Assembly: GCF_000954115.1 (NCBI RefSeq)
Contig: NZ_CP010797.1
Location: forward strand, 1,922,001 to 1,986,000
Source: Rhodococcus sp. B7740
GTDB taxonomy: Bacteria > Actinomycetota > Actinomycetes > Mycobacteriales > Mycobacteriaceae
Length of the DNA: 64,000 nt
Direction of reading: 5' to 3'
Both the position numbers and the translations under genes were made by a program. Under the pieces are notes generated by a model. The model was not told the DNA's origin. It saw only the letters and a program-made list of their open reading frames with translations, and searched no databases. How positions within the stretch are numbered: position 1 is the first letter of the stretch; every line of letters begins with the position of its first letter. Below, piece by piece: positions 8,609 through 19,351 of the stretch.

Positions 8609-9964
8609 TCAGACCGACGCGACCCGGCCCGCCAGCTCTTCGGCGAGCCGGGTCGCGACGTCGAGTTCGGACGCTTCGACCATCACACGTACCAACTGCT
8701 CGGTACCGCTGGGGCGCAACAGAACTCGACCCGATTCGCCGAGTTCGCGTTCGGCCGACGCCACCGCGTCCGACACCGACGGTGCCGACGCCACCGCTGC
8801 TTTGTCGGACACGCGCACGTTGATCAGCACCTGCGGCAGGGTCCGCATGGCCGACGCCAGATCCGCGAGCGAACGCCCGGTCTGCGCCATCCGCTCCATC
8901 AGTCGCAGCGCCGTGGCGATCCCGTCTCCGGTCGTTCCGACTGCGGGCAGCACCACGTGTCCACTCTGCTCGCCGCCGAGCGCGAAGCCGCCGCGGCGCA
9001 ACTCCTCGAGTACGTACCGATCTCCGACCGCGGTGGTGCGCAACGTGATTCCGGCCTCGCGCATCGCAATGTGCAGACCGAGGTTGCTCATCACCGTCGC
9101 GACCAACGTGTCGTCGGTCAAGTGGCCCGCGTCGTGCATCGCGATGGCCAGTATCGTCATGATCGCGTCGCCGTCCACCACGGAACCCGACGCATCGACG
9201 GCGAGGCATCGGTCCGCGTCGCCGTCGTGCGCGATCCCGAGGTCGGCTCCGTGCTCGACGACGGCCTTCTGCAAGCCCTCCAGGTGCGTCGACCCGCACC
9301 CGTCGTTGATGTTCAGACCGTCGGGTTCTGCATTGATCGCCACGACCGTCGCACCGGCCCGCCGGTAGATCTCGGGCCCGACGACCGAGGCGGCACCGTG
9401 CGAGCAATCGACCACGACGGTCACGCCGTCGAGTCGATGCGATACCGATCCGGCCAGATGTTCGGTGTAGCGCGCCGCGGCGTCGTGCGCGAGTTCGATA
9501 CGGCCGATCGCGGCACCGGTGGCGTCGTAGGGCTGTTCGTCGTTCCGGGAGCGCCCCTCGGGATCGAGGGCAGCTTCGATCCGGTCTTCGACGTCGTCGT
9601 CCAGCTTGTGTCCACCGGCAGCGAAGATCTTGATTCCGTTGTCGGGCATCGCATTGTGGGACGCCGAGATCATCACGCCGAGCGCCGCGTCGTATTCGGC
9701 GGTGAGGTAGGCGACTGCGGGTGTGGGCAGTACGCCGACGTCGATCACGTCGACACCCGATGCGGTGAGTCCGGCGGACACGGCTGCGCTCAGCATCGCC
9801 CCACTCACCCGCGGATCACGACCGACCACTGCGACGGCCCTGACGCCGTCGACGTTCGGTGCCAACACGGCGGCTGCGGCTCGCGCGATCCTCAACGCCA
9901 GCTCAGCGGTCAGAACCCCGCCCGCAAGTCCCCGAACTCCGTCGGTGCCGAACAATCGCGCCAT
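8609..9964 (-). CDS. glmM: Phosphoglucosamine mutase
   Basis: GlmM converts glucosamine-6-phosphate to glucosamine-1-phosphate for UDP-GlcNAc synthesis. The 451 residues match the family length. The phosphorylated serine is S102 in ISASHN (99-104), followed by the [11 protein letters not shown] loop. The metal loop DGDADRCL is present, as is the phosphate-binding [14 protein letters not shown] near the C-terminus. The start is ATG at 9964 ([12 protein letters not shown]). It lies downstream of rpsI, separated by a strong terminator, as in M. tuberculosis where rpsI and glmM are adjacent. Confidence 0.96.
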   Translation of the reverse strand: MARLFGTDGVRGLAGGVLTAELALRIARAAAAVLAPNVDGVRAVAVVGRDPRVSGAMLSAAVSAGLTASGVDVIDVGVLPTPAVAYLTAEYDAALGVMISASHNAMPDNGIKIFAAGGHKLDDDVEDRIEAALDPEGRSRNDEQPYDATGAAIGRIELAHDAAARYTEHLAGSVSHRLDGVTVVVDCSHGAASVVGPEIYRRAGATVVAINAEPDGLNINDGCGSTHLEGLQKAVVEHGADLGIAHDGDADRCLAVDASGSVVDGDAIMTILAIAMHDAGHLTDDTLVATVMSNLGLHIAMREAGITLRTTAVGDRYVLEELRRGGFALGGEQSGHVVLPAVGTTGDGIATALRLMERMAQTGRSLADLASAMRTLPQVLINVRVSDKAAVASAPSVSDAVASAERELGESGRVLLRPSGTEQLVRVMVEASELDVATRLAEELAGRVASV

Positions 9965-10006
9965 GAACCAAGACCCCTTCGAGCGGAGAGAATGTGGTGG
10001 AAAATG

Positions 10007-10051
10007 CCTCGAGGGCAGGCGTCCGATACTGCTGGATGCCTGCCCTCGAGG
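10007..10051 (-). terminator. Terminator after rplM-rpsI
   Basis: A 14-bp perfect stem pairs cctcgagggcaggc (10007-10020) with gcctgccctcgagg (10038-10051) around a 17-base loop. On the minus strand it is followed by cattttcc. It lies 20 bases past the rpsI stop and before glmM, so it should end the rplM-rpsI transcript. Confidence 0.85.
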
Positions 10052-10070
10052 ATGTAACGGGTAAGACGCG

Positions 10071-10571
10071 TCAGCGCTTGGAGTACTGCGACGCCTTACG
10101 GGCCTTCTTCAGGCCGTACTTCTTGCGCTCGACTGCACGCGCGTCACGCGTGAGGTAGCCCGCGGCCTTGAGCGGCGGGCGATCGTCGGGTGCGAGCTCG
10201 ATCAGTGCACGCGAGATGGCCAGACGCAGTGCGCCTGCCTGTCCCGACGGTCCGCCGCCGTGCAGCAGCGCGACGATGTCGAAGGACTCTGCGCGGTCCA
10301 CCAGAACGAGCGGAGCCTTGATCAGCTGCTGGTGCACCTTGTTGGGGAAGTAATCCTCGAGGGTGCGGCCGTTGAGCTTGAATCCGCCGGTGCCCGAGGA
10401 CAGCCGAACGCGAGCGACGGCTTCCTTACGGCGACCGACGGTCTGGATCGGGCGATCGAACACGATCGGGGCCGGAGCGGCTGCGGCTTCGATGTCCGAG
10501 ACGACCTCGGGATCTTCGACTGCCACGAACTCGTCGGCGGCGATCTCTTCGATGTTCTCCTGCGACGTCAC
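10071..10571 (-). CDS. rpsI: 30S ribosomal protein S9
   Basis: The small-subunit protein S9 has its conserved core [18 protein letters not shown], then [21 protein letters not shown], and the basic tail [17 protein letters not shown] whose last residues reach the P-site tRNA. I chose the GTG at 10571, preceded by ggaggg eight bases away, giving 166 residues. An alternative GTG at 10595 overlaps the rplM stop and adds eight residues. The acidic N-terminal extension of about 40 residues is typical of actinobacteria. It is co-transcribed with rplM. Confidence 0.95.
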   Translation of the reverse strand: MTSQENIEEIAADEFVAVEDPEVVSDIEAAAAPAPIVFDRPIQTVGRRKEAVARVRLSSGTGGFKLNGRTLEDYFPNKVHQQLIKAPLVLVDRAESFDIVALLHGGGPSGQAGALRLAISRALIELAPDDRPPLKAAGYLTRDARAVERKKYGLKKARKASQYSKR

Positions 10572-10591
10572 GTCATTTCCCTCCGGCGCCG

Positions 10592-11035
10592 TCACTGGGA
10601 CACCTGCTTGATCTCGAACGGAACGGGCTGCTGAGCGGCATGCGGGTGGTTCGGTCCCGCGTAGACCTTCAGCTTGCTCGCGATGGCATTACCGAGCTTG
10701 TTCTTGGGGATCATGCCGACGACGGCCTTCTCCACGAGACGATCGGGGTTGCTCTCGAGGACCTGACGGGTCGAGCGCGACTTCAGACCGCCCGGATGGC
10801 CGGAGTGGTGGTGGTGGAACTTGCCGTCGAGCTTGTTGCCGCTGATGGCAACCTTCTCGGCGTTGATGATGACGACGAAGTCGCCACCGTCGACGTTGGG
10901 TGCGTAGGTGGGCTTGTGCTTACCGCGGAGCAGAGTCGCGGCCTGGACGGCGAGGCGTCCGAGCACGACGTCCGTGGCGTCGATCACATGCCACGTCCGG
11001 GTGGTGTCCCCGGCCTTCGGGGCGTAAGTAGACAC
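10592..11035 (-). CDS. rplM: 50S ribosomal protein L13
   Basis: L13 is an early-assembly large-subunit protein. The 147 residues include the N-terminal [29 protein letters not shown] core, the [12 protein letters not shown] loop and the [13 protein letters not shown] segment. It starts with ATG at 11035. The rplM-rpsI pair starts from the candidate promoter at about 11167-11195 and ends at the hairpin at 10007-10051. Confidence 0.97.
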   Translation of the reverse strand: MSTYAPKAGDTTRTWHVIDATDVVLGRLAVQAATLLRGKHKPTYAPNVDGGDFVVIINAEKVAISGNKLDGKFHHHHSGHPGGLKSRSTRQVLESNPDRLVEKAVVGMIPKNKLGNAIASKLKVYAGPNHPHAAQQPVPFEIKQVSQ

Positions 11036-11166
11036 AGAAAATTCCTGTCTTCATGATGTCGCTGCTGGCCAAGACGAGTGGATGCCCTCGGCGGCCAGTT
11101 GAGACCCGAGGACAAGAGCTCGATACGCACAGAAGTACGCGGCGAGCCCATACACGCCAACGGGGA

Positions 11167-11195
11167 ACGATACCGGGAGCGGACGCCCAGGTCAA
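11167..11195 (-). promoter_or_regulatory. Candidate promoter for rplM-rpsI
   Basis: On the minus strand TTGACC (11195-11190) and TATCGT (11172-11167) are spaced by 17 bases. This is close to the housekeeping sigma pattern. The start of transcription would fall about 125 bases upstream of rplM. Confidence 0.5.
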
Positions 11196-11234
11196 AACAT
11201 CTCCGCTCGTCGACGCCTCGACTCGTCGACCTCG

Positions 11235-11591
11235 TCAGCGCAGGCGCACACACTGCATGCATCGACGGGCAGCGGGAAGAGCCTCGAGCCTGATCGCCGG
11301 GATCTCGCTTCCGCACCGCTCGCAGGAACCGTAGGTCCCGGCCGTGAGCCGCAAGACCGCCGCGTCGATCTCGCGGATCTCCGACTCGGTGTCGGTGATC
11401 AGCGCGGCGATCTTCGCTCGCTCGAACGCGATCGTCGACCCCTCGGGATCGTGCTCGTCGTCGTCGGTGGTCAGCCGCGATCCTTCGATCACCGACGCCA
11501 GTTCGGCCCGAAGCGACGCCAGTCGACGGTCGGCACGAGACCGCTCGGCCCCAAGTACTGCTCCGACGTCCGTCACCGAACCAGTAGACAC
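11235..11591 (-). CDS. DksA/TraR-type zinc-finger protein
   Basis: This 118-residue protein has a coiled-coil helical hairpin (GAVLGAERSRADRRLASLRAEL onward) followed by a C4 zinc finger, CERC...CMQC, at the C-terminus. That layout is shared by DksA/TraR proteins, which act in the RNA polymerase secondary channel. The start is taken as the GTG at 11591; a further GTG at 11576 and an upstream frame to 11756 are alternatives. It lies between rplM and the ESX hairpin on the same strand. Whether it binds polymerase is inferred from the family only. Confidence 0.7.
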   Translation of the reverse strand: MSTGSVTDVGAVLGAERSRADRRLASLRAELASVIEGSRLTTDDDEHDPEGSTIAFERAKIAALITDTESEIREIDAAVLRLTAGTYGSCERCGSEIPAIRLEALPAARRCMQCVRLR

Positions 11592-11649
11592 CCGGACCGC
11601 CGTCGTGACCAGTTTCTCCGGCTCACGAGAACCGAGCTGGAGGAAGACG

Positions 11650-11681
11650 GAAGCCCCGACCGAGGTCTCGGTCGGGGCTTC
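11650..11681 (-). terminator. Terminator of the minus-strand ESX operon
   Basis: gaagccccgaccga (11650-11663) pairs perfectly with tcggtcggggcttc (11668-11681) around a four-base loop. It follows the last WXG100 gene by 20 bases. The T run is short (cttccg), so efficiency is uncertain, but the stem is very stable. Confidence 0.75.
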
Positions 11682-11700
11682 CGCTCTTCGTGACGACGGG

Positions 11701-11982
11701 TCAGCGAGCCATCCGCGCCTTGTTGGCCATCTCGACGCCGTGCATCGTCTCGCCACCGGTGCGGGCGGCCGCGACGAGGCTCGACAGAAGGAGGTTGAGC
11801 TCGTCGGATGCAGAGCTCCACTGACGCTGCAGCTCGTAGTAGGACGTCATCGCGTCGCCCTCCCACGACTGGTAGAGCCGCTTCGCGGTGCTGTCCACGT
11901 CCCCGAGAAGGTCCTTGGTCACGTTCGCCTGCTTGTTCATCGCCTCGGTCAGCGCCGCGATCTGCGCGAAGTCGTATTTCAT
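11701..11982 (-). CDS. WXG100 protein, EsxA/EsxT-like
   Basis: This 93-residue helical hairpin has the WEG turn at 40-42 (LYQSWEGDAMTSYYELQRQW). It lacks a clear C-terminal YxxxD/E, so it is probably the partner that relies on the neighbouring WXG protein for export. Position between rplM and the second WXG gene matches esxT of ESX-4 in M. tuberculosis, though the sequence is only broadly similar. It is the last gene of the minus-strand ESX operon. The start is ATG at 11982 with ggagac upstream. Confidence 0.85.
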   Translation of the reverse strand: MKYDFAQIAALTEAMNKQANVTKDLLGDVDSTAKRLYQSWEGDAMTSYYELQRQWSSASDELNLLLSSLVAAARTGGETMHGVEMANKARMAR

Positions 11983-12046
11983 GTCGGATCGGTCTCCTTG
12001 GTCGAGCGTGGTCGTGTGGATTGTCGTGTGGTCACCGGATGCACGT

Positions 12047-12412
12047 TCACGTGAACGAGGACAGTCCCGAATTCAGCGATCCGGCCACCTGGTTCACGGC
12101 CGACACGTTGTCGTCGTCGGCGTCCGAGTAGCCGTGGCCGTTCGTCTTGATGTCCGCGGAGATCTGCTCGAGCGCGCTCCGCATCTTCTGCGCACTGGTG
12201 TCCCACTGAGCCATGACGTCCTGAAAAGACTTGCCTGCCTTGCCGACCCACGCCTCGGCGGTCTGCTCGACGATCGACCGAACGGCCGAATTGGACGCGT
12301 TGATCGACACACTCAGGCCTTCGATCGTGGCACCGGCGGCCACGAGCTCCTGCGGTGTGACCGTGACGCCGTTCGACGAACCCGTAACTTCCGGTCCCCC
12401 TGGATATCCCAC
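12047..12412 (-). CDS. WXG100 protein, EsxB/EsxU-like, with secretion signal
   Basis: This 121-residue WXG100 protein has the turn WVG at 55-57 and the C-terminal signal YSDAD at 95-99, fitting YxxxD/E. It likely pairs with the 93-residue protein just downstream. The GTG start at 12412 has an aaggag ribosome site about six bases away. A Gly/Pro-rich N-terminus (GYPGGPEVTG) precedes the first helix. The order EccC, Rv3446c-like, EsxU-like, EsxT-like matches the ESX-4 layout. Confidence 0.85.
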   Translation of the reverse strand: MGYPGGPEVTGSSNGVTVTPQELVAAGATIEGLSVSINASNSAVRSIVEQTAEAWVGKAGKSFQDVMAQWDTSAQKMRSALEQISADIKTNGHGYSDADDDNVSAVNQVAGSLNSGLSSFT

Positions 12413-12571
12413 TTCGACTCCTTGTCTCCGATACTCGATTCACATGCACCCGCGGCGCACGTGCCGATCGACCGAGAGGCCACTGTCGGCCCGCTCACTC
12501 CCCTACATCTCCTTGGACGCAACGACCCCTCGATTCGGTTCCGGCAGTGCACGAAAAACTGTGGGCCGCTC

Positions 12572-14026
12572 TCACGACGGCGCAACGATGTCCAAAGTCT
12601 GCGTCGCCTGACCGCATTCGGCGTCGATCACCGTCGCGTCGTCTCCCTCGAACTGGCAGCCGATGCTGACCTGAAGGTCGGACTGGACGAACACGCGCCA
12701 CAGCACCGTCGAGTCGTCGATCGGTCTCTCGGTGTAGGCGATCCCGACGCGGCCGCCGAAATCGCGGGTGGATTCGAGCGATCCGATGGTGGAATCCGGC
12801 CCACGGGCATCGATGGCCGACCGAAGCTCGTCGGCGACCTGCTGCTGCGTCGAACCCGGTGACAGCTCTGCCACGGTGACGACGATCCGACGCTCGGGTG
12901 GGGTCGGCGGAATCAGCACCATGCGGTCCGCTTCGTCCACCTTCGTCCAGGCGTCCGGCAACCGCATCGACACCCGCCCGGACACGAACGTCACCGTCTC
13001 GACCGGCGTCGGCGGGTCGGTCGTCGTGGTCGGTAGCGGTTCGACGAGGGACGACGCAGCACTCGGGGCCTCGTTATGCGACAACGGTTGCGCTGCAACG
13101 CTATCGGAAGCAACGGGAGGACGTCCGGTGAAATACACAGCTGCGCAGACGAATACGATGACCGCTGCCGCCGCACTCACGGCCGCGAGCAGCTGGGGAC
13201 GCCGTTTCTCCCGCGGCCGCGGGAGGGCGGCCACGTCGTCGAGCCATGCCGCCGATCGCGTCGTCGCAGCACGGACCGATAGCGCGGGGACGAGATCCGC
13301 CCCGGCTCGCCGATACAGCGACCGGGCGACATCGAGTCCGGTCAACCATCGAGTGGGGTGATCGACGACGGGATCCTCTCCGGCGCGGGGCACCGCCACC
13401 ACGTACACCTCGTCGGGGCAGTTCGTGACCGACGACCGGACGTACTCCCCGACCGCTCGTCGCCAACCGTCGTCGTCACCCGTACCGAAGGGCAGGATCG
13501 CGCCGGTGTCTCCGCCGTGCGCCCCCGATTCGTCGAGAACGACGACGGACGTGTCGAGAGGCCCGACTTCGACGACGACCGCGGCGGACGGCGCGCGTTC
13601 ACCCGACCACGACAGGGCCGCCTCGGCCGTCTCCACGAGCACCACCTCGTTCGCCGAGGTCGCAAACAGTGCACGAAGGATGCCCGTCCGTTGCTCGCCC
13701 CAGGTCGACGGATACGCGATCTCGAGCACGTCGAGTCGGTCGTGCACCCCGGCACCGTTCAGGGCCGACCACACGATTCCGTGCAGTACCGCCTCCCGGT
13801 CCCACACCGAGCTCCCCACCGGGACCGACGCATCGTCAATGCAGAGCAGGGGCGGAATCTCGTCTCCCGCCGTGCCCCGGCCGAACACAAGACGACCACC
13901 CTCGGCCGTGGCGAACGCCGATCCGACGCTCTCTCTCGGACCCTCGAAGGCTCCGGCCGTCGCGACGACGGAGATCTGCGTGTAGCCCAGATGCACTGCG
14001 GCATAACGCCACGAGGGGCTCGTCAA
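12572..14026 (-). CDS. Type VII secretion-associated protein, Rv3446c family
   Basis: This roughly 484-residue protein has an N-terminal actin/Hsp70-like ATPase-type half (GYTQISVVATAGAF, VVVEVGPLDTSVVVLDESG) and a single transmembrane helix near residues 276-300 (LLAAVSAAAAVIVFVCAAVYF). The C-terminal extracytoplasmic domain carries VSMRLPDAWTKVDEADRMVLIP, matching the C-terminal domain of the Rv3446c family. The start is the TTG at 14026, which overlaps the eccC TGA. No better ATG/GTG lies in the non-overlapping part, and upstream codons translate eccC out of frame. Its role in ESX-4 is unknown, but the position is conserved. Confidence 0.8.
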   Translation of the reverse strand: MTSPSWRYAAVHLGYTQISVVATAGAFEGPRESVGSAFATAEGGRLVFGRGTAGDEIPPLLCIDDASVPVGSSVWDREAVLHGIVWSALNGAGVHDRLDVLEIAYPSTWGEQRTGILRALFATSANEVVLVETAEAALSWSGERAPSAAVVVEVGPLDTSVVVLDESGAHGGDTGAILPFGTGDDDGWRRAVGEYVRSSVTNCPDEVYVVAVPRAGEDPVVDHPTRWLTGLDVARSLYRRAGADLVPALSVRAATTRSAAWLDDVAALPRPREKRRPQLLAAVSAAAAVIVFVCAAVYFTGRPPVASDSVAAQPLSHNEAPSAASSLVEPLPTTTTDPPTPVETVTFVSGRVSMRLPDAWTKVDEADRMVLIPPTPPERRIVVTVAELSPGSTQQQVADELRSAIDARGPDSTIGSLESTRDFGGRVGIAYTERPIDDSTVLWRVFVQSDLQVSIGCQFEGDDATVIDAECGQATQTLDIVAPS

Positions 14027-17000
14027 CTCGAATGTCCGAGCTGAACGAGTGCCTGGCCCGAACGGTCGACGAATACCCCACGTCCGGGCGGCATGGCACT
14101 GGGACGTACCGTCCCGAGCAGATTCCCTTCGTCGCGGCTTCCGCTCATGACCAGTCCCGGCGTGACCAGATCGCGCAACCGTCCGATCACCGGGTCGAAC
14201 AGCGCCCGGCCTGCCCCGCCGGAACGACGCGCCACGATGAGATGCAGCCCGATGTCTCGTGCATGGGGAAGGTGTTCGACCAACGGGGCCAACGGATTTC
14301 CCGACGACGTGGCGACCAGATCGTAATCGTCGACGACGACGAACACCTCGGGGCCGTTCCACCACGACCGCTCGCGAAGCTGCTGCTGGGTCACGTCCGC
14401 CCCCGGCATGCGGTCGGCCATGCGGCCTGCGAGGTCGACGAGCATGGCCGTCAGCGTCGCCTGGGAGGCCGCGTACCCGGCCAGATGCTCGGAATCCACT
14501 GCGCCGAGGAGAGTTCGGCGGTAGTCCGCGACGACGAGTTTGACGGTGTCGGACGAGTTGGCCTCGACGAGCGATCGACAGATTCCGCGCAGCAGAGAAG
14601 TCTTGCCGCACTCGCTGTCACCGAACACGACGAAGTGTGGATTCTCCGCGAAATCGACCACGACCGGTGCCAACTCGGCTTCGTCGATGCCGATGGGAAC
14701 TCCGAGCTCGGGGATACCGCCGCGGATTCGTGGCCACGTATCACCGAGCCGATCGACGATCGCGGATCGTTCGAGCAGCTCGGGCAGCATGCGCACCGGC
14801 GGTGCCGGGGTTCCCGCAGATGCAGCCGCGATCGCGGCGACCGACTCACCGACCGCGCGAGAGAGGTCGTCGACGGAACAGACGTCGTCCACTCGTGGAA
14901 GTGCGATCAGCAGATGCAGTCCGTTCCTGGTCATACCCCGGCCCGGACGCCCCTCGGGAACTCTCGCGGCCTTGGCTCGGCCCATGTCCGAATCCGACGG
15001 ATCTCCCAGCCGCAGTTCCAGTCGAGTACCGATCAGGTCCTTGGTCGCGGGCCGAACTTCCGCCCACCGAGAGGCGGTGAGGATGAGATGCAGACCGAAG
15101 GCGAGGCCCTGCGTCGTCAAGGTTGCGATCTGCTGTTCGAGACTCTCGAAATCGGACCTGATGGACGGCCAGCCGTCGATGACGAGAAAGACGTCACCGA
15201 ACCGATCCTCGGGGTCGACGGGGTGCGCTGCACGACGCCGTCGGAACTCCGCCATCGAGTCGATCCCGCGATCACGGAAGGTCTTCTCTCGCTGCCGAAC
15301 GACGCCGGCGACCTCGGCCACGGTCCGCCGAACCCGGTCGACATCGAGCCGGTTGGCCACCGATCCGACGTGCGGCAGATCGGCCAGCCCGGCCAGCGTT
15401 CCGCCGCCGAAATCCAGGCAGTAGAACTGGACCTGCGCCGGCGAATGCGTCATCGCGAGCGCCAGGATCAAGGACCGAAGCGCCGTCGACTTACCCGATT
15501 GCGGGGCACCGACGATGGCGACGTGGCCCGCAGCACCGGACAGATCGACGGTCAGCAGATCACGGCGCTGATCGAAAGGCCGGTCGATGATGCCGATCGG
15601 GGCACGCAGGGCGGCGAGCGGACCGATGCGCTCGGTCAGAACCGAGTCGGGCAGCAACCGGTTCAAGGTCGGTGCGGTGTCCAGCGGCGGCAACCACACC
15701 TCGTGGGCCGGCGTTCCGCGACCCCGAATTCGTCCGACGACCACATCCAGCACCGTCGGGCCGGTGCTCCGGGAGTCGACCGGATCCGGTTCTGCCTCGG
15801 GCGCAGTGGCAGCCTCGATGCGGCCGAGATCGACCGAGTCGAGCGGTACCGCGTAGGCGGTGAAGGGTTTCGGCCCGATGTCGCCTCCGAGCGAGGGCCG
15901 AACGCCAGGACCGGAACGCGGCGGCGAGTACGGGCCGGAGACGTACGCCGCGGCAAACCTGACGATCTCGGCCGAATCGCACTTGAGGTAGCCCGCACCC
16001 GGTTGTGCAGGCAGATGATAGGCGTCGGGAACTCCGAGCACCGATCGAGACTCGTTCGCGGAGAACGTCTTCAGGCCTATTCGGTAGGACAGGTGACTGT
16101 CGAGACCGCGTAACTTTCCTTCTTCGAGGCGCTGACTGGCGAGCAGCAGATGCATGTGCAGAGAACGTCCGAGCCGACCGATCGCGACGAACAACTCGGC
16201 GAATTCCGGTTGCTGGCTGAGCAATTCCGAGAATTCGTCGACCACCACGAACAAGGCGGGCATCGGTGCCAGATCCGCTCCCGCGGCTCGTGCCCTCTCG
16301 TAGTCGGAGACGTTCGCGAAGTTGCCGGCCGAACGCAGCGATTCCTGCCGACGGTTCATCTCACCGGCCAGCGCATCGCGCATTCGATCCACCAACGCCA
16401 GGTCCTCGGACAGGTTGGTGATGACCGCGGCCACGTGCGGTGCCGACTCCAGGCCTGCGAACGTCGCACCGCCTTTGAAGTCGACGAGCACCAGGTTCAG
16501 CTGGTCCGGCGAGTGAGTCGACACCAAGCCCAGCACGAGCGTGCGGAGGAACTCCGATTTTCCCGAACCCGTTGCCCCGATGCACAATCCGTGAGGTCCC
16601 ATACCGTTCTCGGCGGATTCCTTCAGATCGATCTCGACGGCGCTGCCGTCGGGGGCGACACCGATCGGTACCCGCAGCCTCTCGCGTCCGCGCCGCGTCG
16701 TCCACGCTCGGTCCGTGTCGAGTGCACCGACATCGGCAATACCGACCAGGCTGTTCCATCCCGAGATCGGGACTCCGCCGTCGTCGACGACATCGACGAC
16801 GGACGAGGACGACGGCGCACGATACGGCGACAGGCGTCGAGCCACGGTGTGCGCCTGGGTGGTGCTCATCGAATCCGCGACGGCGAACACCTCGACCGTG
16901 GTTCCGGTGACCGCTCCGATGGATCCGTTCTCGGCGAACAGCCGAAGGCCACGCGATGCGGCGAGTCCGGGACACAGGCCGGACAGATCGATGATCGTGA

Positions 17001-18021
17001 CGGAATCGAGGCCCGTGTCGGTGAGATCGGTCGATCGGTTGTCCAGAAGCCCGCCGTCCACCACGATCACCAACTGCACGACGCCTGCGACGGGAACAGC
17101 TCCGCGCGCAAACCGATTGCGCATGGACAGCACGTCGCCGAGTGCTCCCTCGAGTTCGAGGAAGCTGCCGAAGATCATCCGAGCGGACCCGGCGCCGTCG
17201 CGCAGAGCGTCGTGCTGAGTGTGCGGGAGCCACTTGGCCCACTCCCATTGCTGCACGGTGTCCGGCCCGCAGACGATCGCGACAGCGACGTGGTCGGGTC
17301 CGTGAAAGCTGCACAGCGAGGCCAACATCGCGCGCACCATCGCCCGGGCCTCGTCGCGATCTCCCGATACGGACAGCGCCGCGAATCCTCTCAGTGACAC
17401 CGCGGTCGGCAGCGCGGCCACCACCGAATGAGCTCGCACGAAGCGGCGCAGAGACACTGCCGAGACGGGTTCGAGTTCTTCCACCGGCCCGGTCTCCGGC
17501 GGAACCAGTCGAGTGGCGAGCCGCTGATCCCCACAGCCGACTCGTACGTGCGCGAAATCCGGATCCGACAGTCGCCGTTCCCACATGCGCTCGGTTCCGG
17601 CGATCGACCACAACGTCTCGGGTGCCGGGTGACTCCATTCGAGGGCTCGGCGTTGTGCGCGTTCGGTCTCGGCGACGTCGCGGCGGAGCTGATCCAGATA
17701 GCGGAGGTAGTCCTTGCGGTCCTCGTTCGCCTCGGCCGTACGCGCTCCGCCCGACTTGCCGCCGCCTGCCAACATCCCCACCATGGACATCAACATCATG
17801 GCCGGGAACATCAACATCATCGGGTTCGCCGCTGCCCCGGAGGTGAACATCAGCGCGACCATCCCCACCATCGCGGCCACCATCACCAGTGGCATCAGCT
17901 TCATCAGCAGATTGCCCGGCACGGCGCGCGGGATCTCGGGTGGCGACTGCAGGGTGACTTCACCGCCGGGAGATCGAGGCACTTCCCGTCTGGCACCGCG
18001 AACGAAGCGCACGGTACTCAT
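14023..18021 (-). CDS. eccC: Type VII secretion ATPase EccC (ESX-4)
   Basis: EccC is the FtsK/SpoIIIE-type motor that recognises ESX substrates. The 1332-residue protein begins [18 protein letters not shown]. Two close Met-rich transmembrane helices follow (about 45-95). Three P-loop domains have Walker A motifs GATGSGKS (near 481), GAPQSGKS (near 836) and GDSECGKT (near 1132). The third has a glutamate in the loop. This is one fused chain, unlike split EccCa/EccCb of ESX-1. It heads the minus-strand operon and is divergent from the LLM gene at 18234. A GTG 36 bases upstream is less likely. Confidence 0.93.
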   Translation of the reverse strand: MSTVRFVRGARREVPRSPGGEVTLQSPPEIPRAVPGNLLMKLMPLVMVAAMVGMVALMFTSGAAANPMMLMFPAMMLMSMVGMLAGGGKSGGARTAEANEDRKDYLRYLDQLRRDVAETERAQRRALEWSHPAPETLWSIAGTERMWERRLSDPDFAHVRVGCGDQRLATRLVPPETGPVEELEPVSAVSLRRFVRAHSVVAALPTAVSLRGFAALSVSGDRDEARAMVRAMLASLCSFHGPDHVAVAIVCGPDTVQQWEWAKWLPHTQHDALRDGAGSARMIFGSFLELEGALGDVLSMRNRFARGAVPVAGVVQLVIVVDGGLLDNRSTDLTDTGLDSVTIIDLSGLCPGLAASRGLRLFAENGSIGAVTGTTVEVFAVADSMSTTQAHTVARRLSPYRAPSSSSVVDVVDDGGVPISGWNSLVGIADVGALDTDRAWTTRRGRERLRVPIGVAPDGSAVEIDLKESAENGMGPHGLCIGATGSGKSEFLRTLVLGLVSTHSPDQLNLVLVDFKGGATFAGLESAPHVAAVITNLSEDLALVDRMRDALAGEMNRRQESLRSAGNFANVSDYERARAAGADLAPMPALFVVVDEFSELLSQQPEFAELFVAIGRLGRSLHMHLLLASQRLEEGKLRGLDSHLSYRIGLKTFSANESRSVLGVPDAYHLPAQPGAGYLKCDSAEIVRFAAAYVSGPYSPPRSGPGVRPSLGGDIGPKPFTAYAVPLDSVDLGRIEAATAPEAEPDPVDSRSTGPTVLDVVVGRIRGRGTPAHEVWLPPLDTAPTLNRLLPDSVLTERIGPLAALRAPIGIIDRPFDQRRDLLTVDLSGAAGHVAIVGAPQSGKSTALRSLILALAMTHSPAQVQFYCLDFGGGTLAGLADLPHVGSVANRLDVDRVRRTVAEVAGVVRQREKTFRDRGIDSMAEFRRRRAAHPVDPEDRFGDVFLVIDGWPSIRSDFESLEQQIATLTTQGLAFGLHLILTASRWAEVRPATKDLIGTRLELRLGDPSDSDMGRAKAARVPEGRPGRGMTRNGLHLLIALPRVDDVCSVDDLSRAVGESVAAIAAASAGTPAPPVRMLPELLERSAIVDRLGDTWPRIRGGIPELGVPIGIDEAELAPVVVDFAENPHFVVFGDSECGKTSLLRGICRSLVEANSSDTVKLVVADYRRTLLGAVDSEHLAGYAASQATLTAMLVDLAGRMADRMPGADVTQQQLRERSWWNGPEVFVVVDDYDLVATSSGNPLAPLVEHLPHARDIGLHLIVARRSGGAGRALFDPVIGRLRDLVTPGLVMSGSRDEGNLLGTVRPSAMPPGRGVFVDRSGQALVQLGHSS

Positions 18022-18233
18022 CGATCCGCCCCCACGGCCACGCCCCCAGAACACCATCGCGGCGGCCTCCCCCCGAGGCCGCAGGACGACAGGCTAACGC
18101 ATCGAAGACCGGCCGGTCCACAGCTGCCGTCGCACCCGTCGGACGGTCGAGAAATAGAACGCTGCCCGACGCCGTTGCACATCGATGTGGCTCTTCTGCC
18201 GCGTGCTCGACGAACGAAAGGCTGGCCCCAACC

Positions 18234-19223
18234 GTGTCCGTACCCTTGTCCATCCTCGATCTCGCTCATGTGGGCGAGGGCGAAACAGTCCGCGACAGCT
18301 TCGATGCAAGCGTCACTCTCGCTCAGCATGCCGAGAACTGGGGATACCGACGCATCTGGTACGCCGAGCACCACAACATGAAGACGATCGCGTCGTCGGC
18401 CACGTCGGTGCTCATCGCGCATGTCGCTGCCAACACCGAGCGAATCCGGCTCGGATCCGGCGGGATCATGCTTCCCAATCACGCGCCGCTGACCATCGCC
18501 GAGCAGTTCGGCACTCTGGCGACGCTGCACCCGGGACGAATCGATCTGGGTCTCGGCCGCGCCCCCGGCAGCGACCAGGTGACGATGCGGGCGATGCGGC
18601 GAGATCCCGCGTCGGCAGATCGCTTTCCCCAGGATGTCCAAGAACTGCAGGGCTACCTGTCGGCGGAGTCCCTGATTCCCGGAGTGAGCGCAACTCCCGG
18701 CGCGGGTACCGAGGTACCGCTGTACATCCTCGGGTCCTCGCTGTTCGGCGCGCAGCTCGCGGCCGCACTCGGCCTGCCCTATGCTTTCGCGTCGCACTTC
18801 GCACCCGACGCCCTCGAGCAGGCCGTCGAGATCTATCGGCGAGACTTCCGACCGTCCGCGCAACTGTCGGAGCCGCACCTGATCGTGGGTGTGAACGTGA
18901 TCGCGGCCGATTCGATGGCCGAGGCACAGGCTCAGTTCCTGCGCACCAAGCGCAGTCGCGTCAGCCTGCTGCTCGGCCGCGGCCGAACCTTCACCGACGA
19001 GGAAGCCGACATGGTCCTCGAAGCGCCTGCGGGTCAACAGATCGCGAACATGACCAAGTACTCGGCGGTGGGCACTCCTGACATGGTGAAGGACTATCTC
19101 GATCGATTCGCCGAACGCACAGGGGCGGACGAGCTGATCGTCGCGTCCGGCGTGTCCGACCGCGCGTCGTGGCTTCGCTCGTTCGAGTTGCTCGCACAGG
19201 TCAGCGATCTGGTTCCTGCCTGA
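18234..19223 (+). CDS. LLM-class flavin-dependent oxidoreductase
   Basis: This 329-residue TIM-barrel flavoprotein carries the motifs of the MsnO8 or YhbW-like branch. These are [12 protein letters not shown] at the N-terminus, [24 protein letters not shown] near 45-68, [24 protein letters not shown] near 72-95, and [14 protein letters not shown] near 105. The GTG start at 18234 follows caacc and is the only one in frame before the motif. The substrate is not predictable. It sits between eccC and eccD but has no known ESX role. Confidence 0.85.
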   Translation: MSVPLSILDLAHVGEGETVRDSFDASVTLAQHAENWGYRRIWYAEHHNMKTIASSATSVLIAHVAANTERIRLGSGGIMLPNHAPLTIAEQFGTLATLHPGRIDLGLGRAPGSDQVTMRAMRRDPASADRFPQDVQELQGYLSAESLIPGVSATPGAGTEVPLYILGSSLFGAQLAAALGLPYAFASHFAPDALEQAVEIYRRDFRPSAQLSEPHLIVGVNVIAADSMAEAQAQFLRTKRSRVSLLLGRGRTFTDEEADMVLEAPAGQQIANMTKYSAVGTPDMVKDYLDRFAERTGADELIVASGVSDRASWLRSFELLAQVSDLVPA

Positions 19224-19351
19224 GAGCTGCGCACGTCGCAGGTGGATTCCGACGAACGGTTGATTGTCGCAGCGATGTCGTAAGGTTTGGACACCGATGC
19301 CCACTGGGGCGGGCATCGGCACGCGAATCGTACGTATCCGGGGGGATCTTC

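Noticed and set aside
14027-14611. N-terminal extension of the Rv3446c-like gene
   Set aside because: This part lies inside eccC and is Arg-rich shadow sequence; the TTG at 14026 is preferred.
13669-16113. Long plus-strand open frame of about 814 codons across eccC
   Set aside because: It is antisense to EccC motifs, has no family motif, and is rich in Arg/Asp/Gly as expected for the reverse frame of GC-rich coding DNA.
16361-17638. Minus-strand open frame of about 425 codons inside eccC
   Set aside because: It is a frame shadow of eccC, with high Arg content and no motif.
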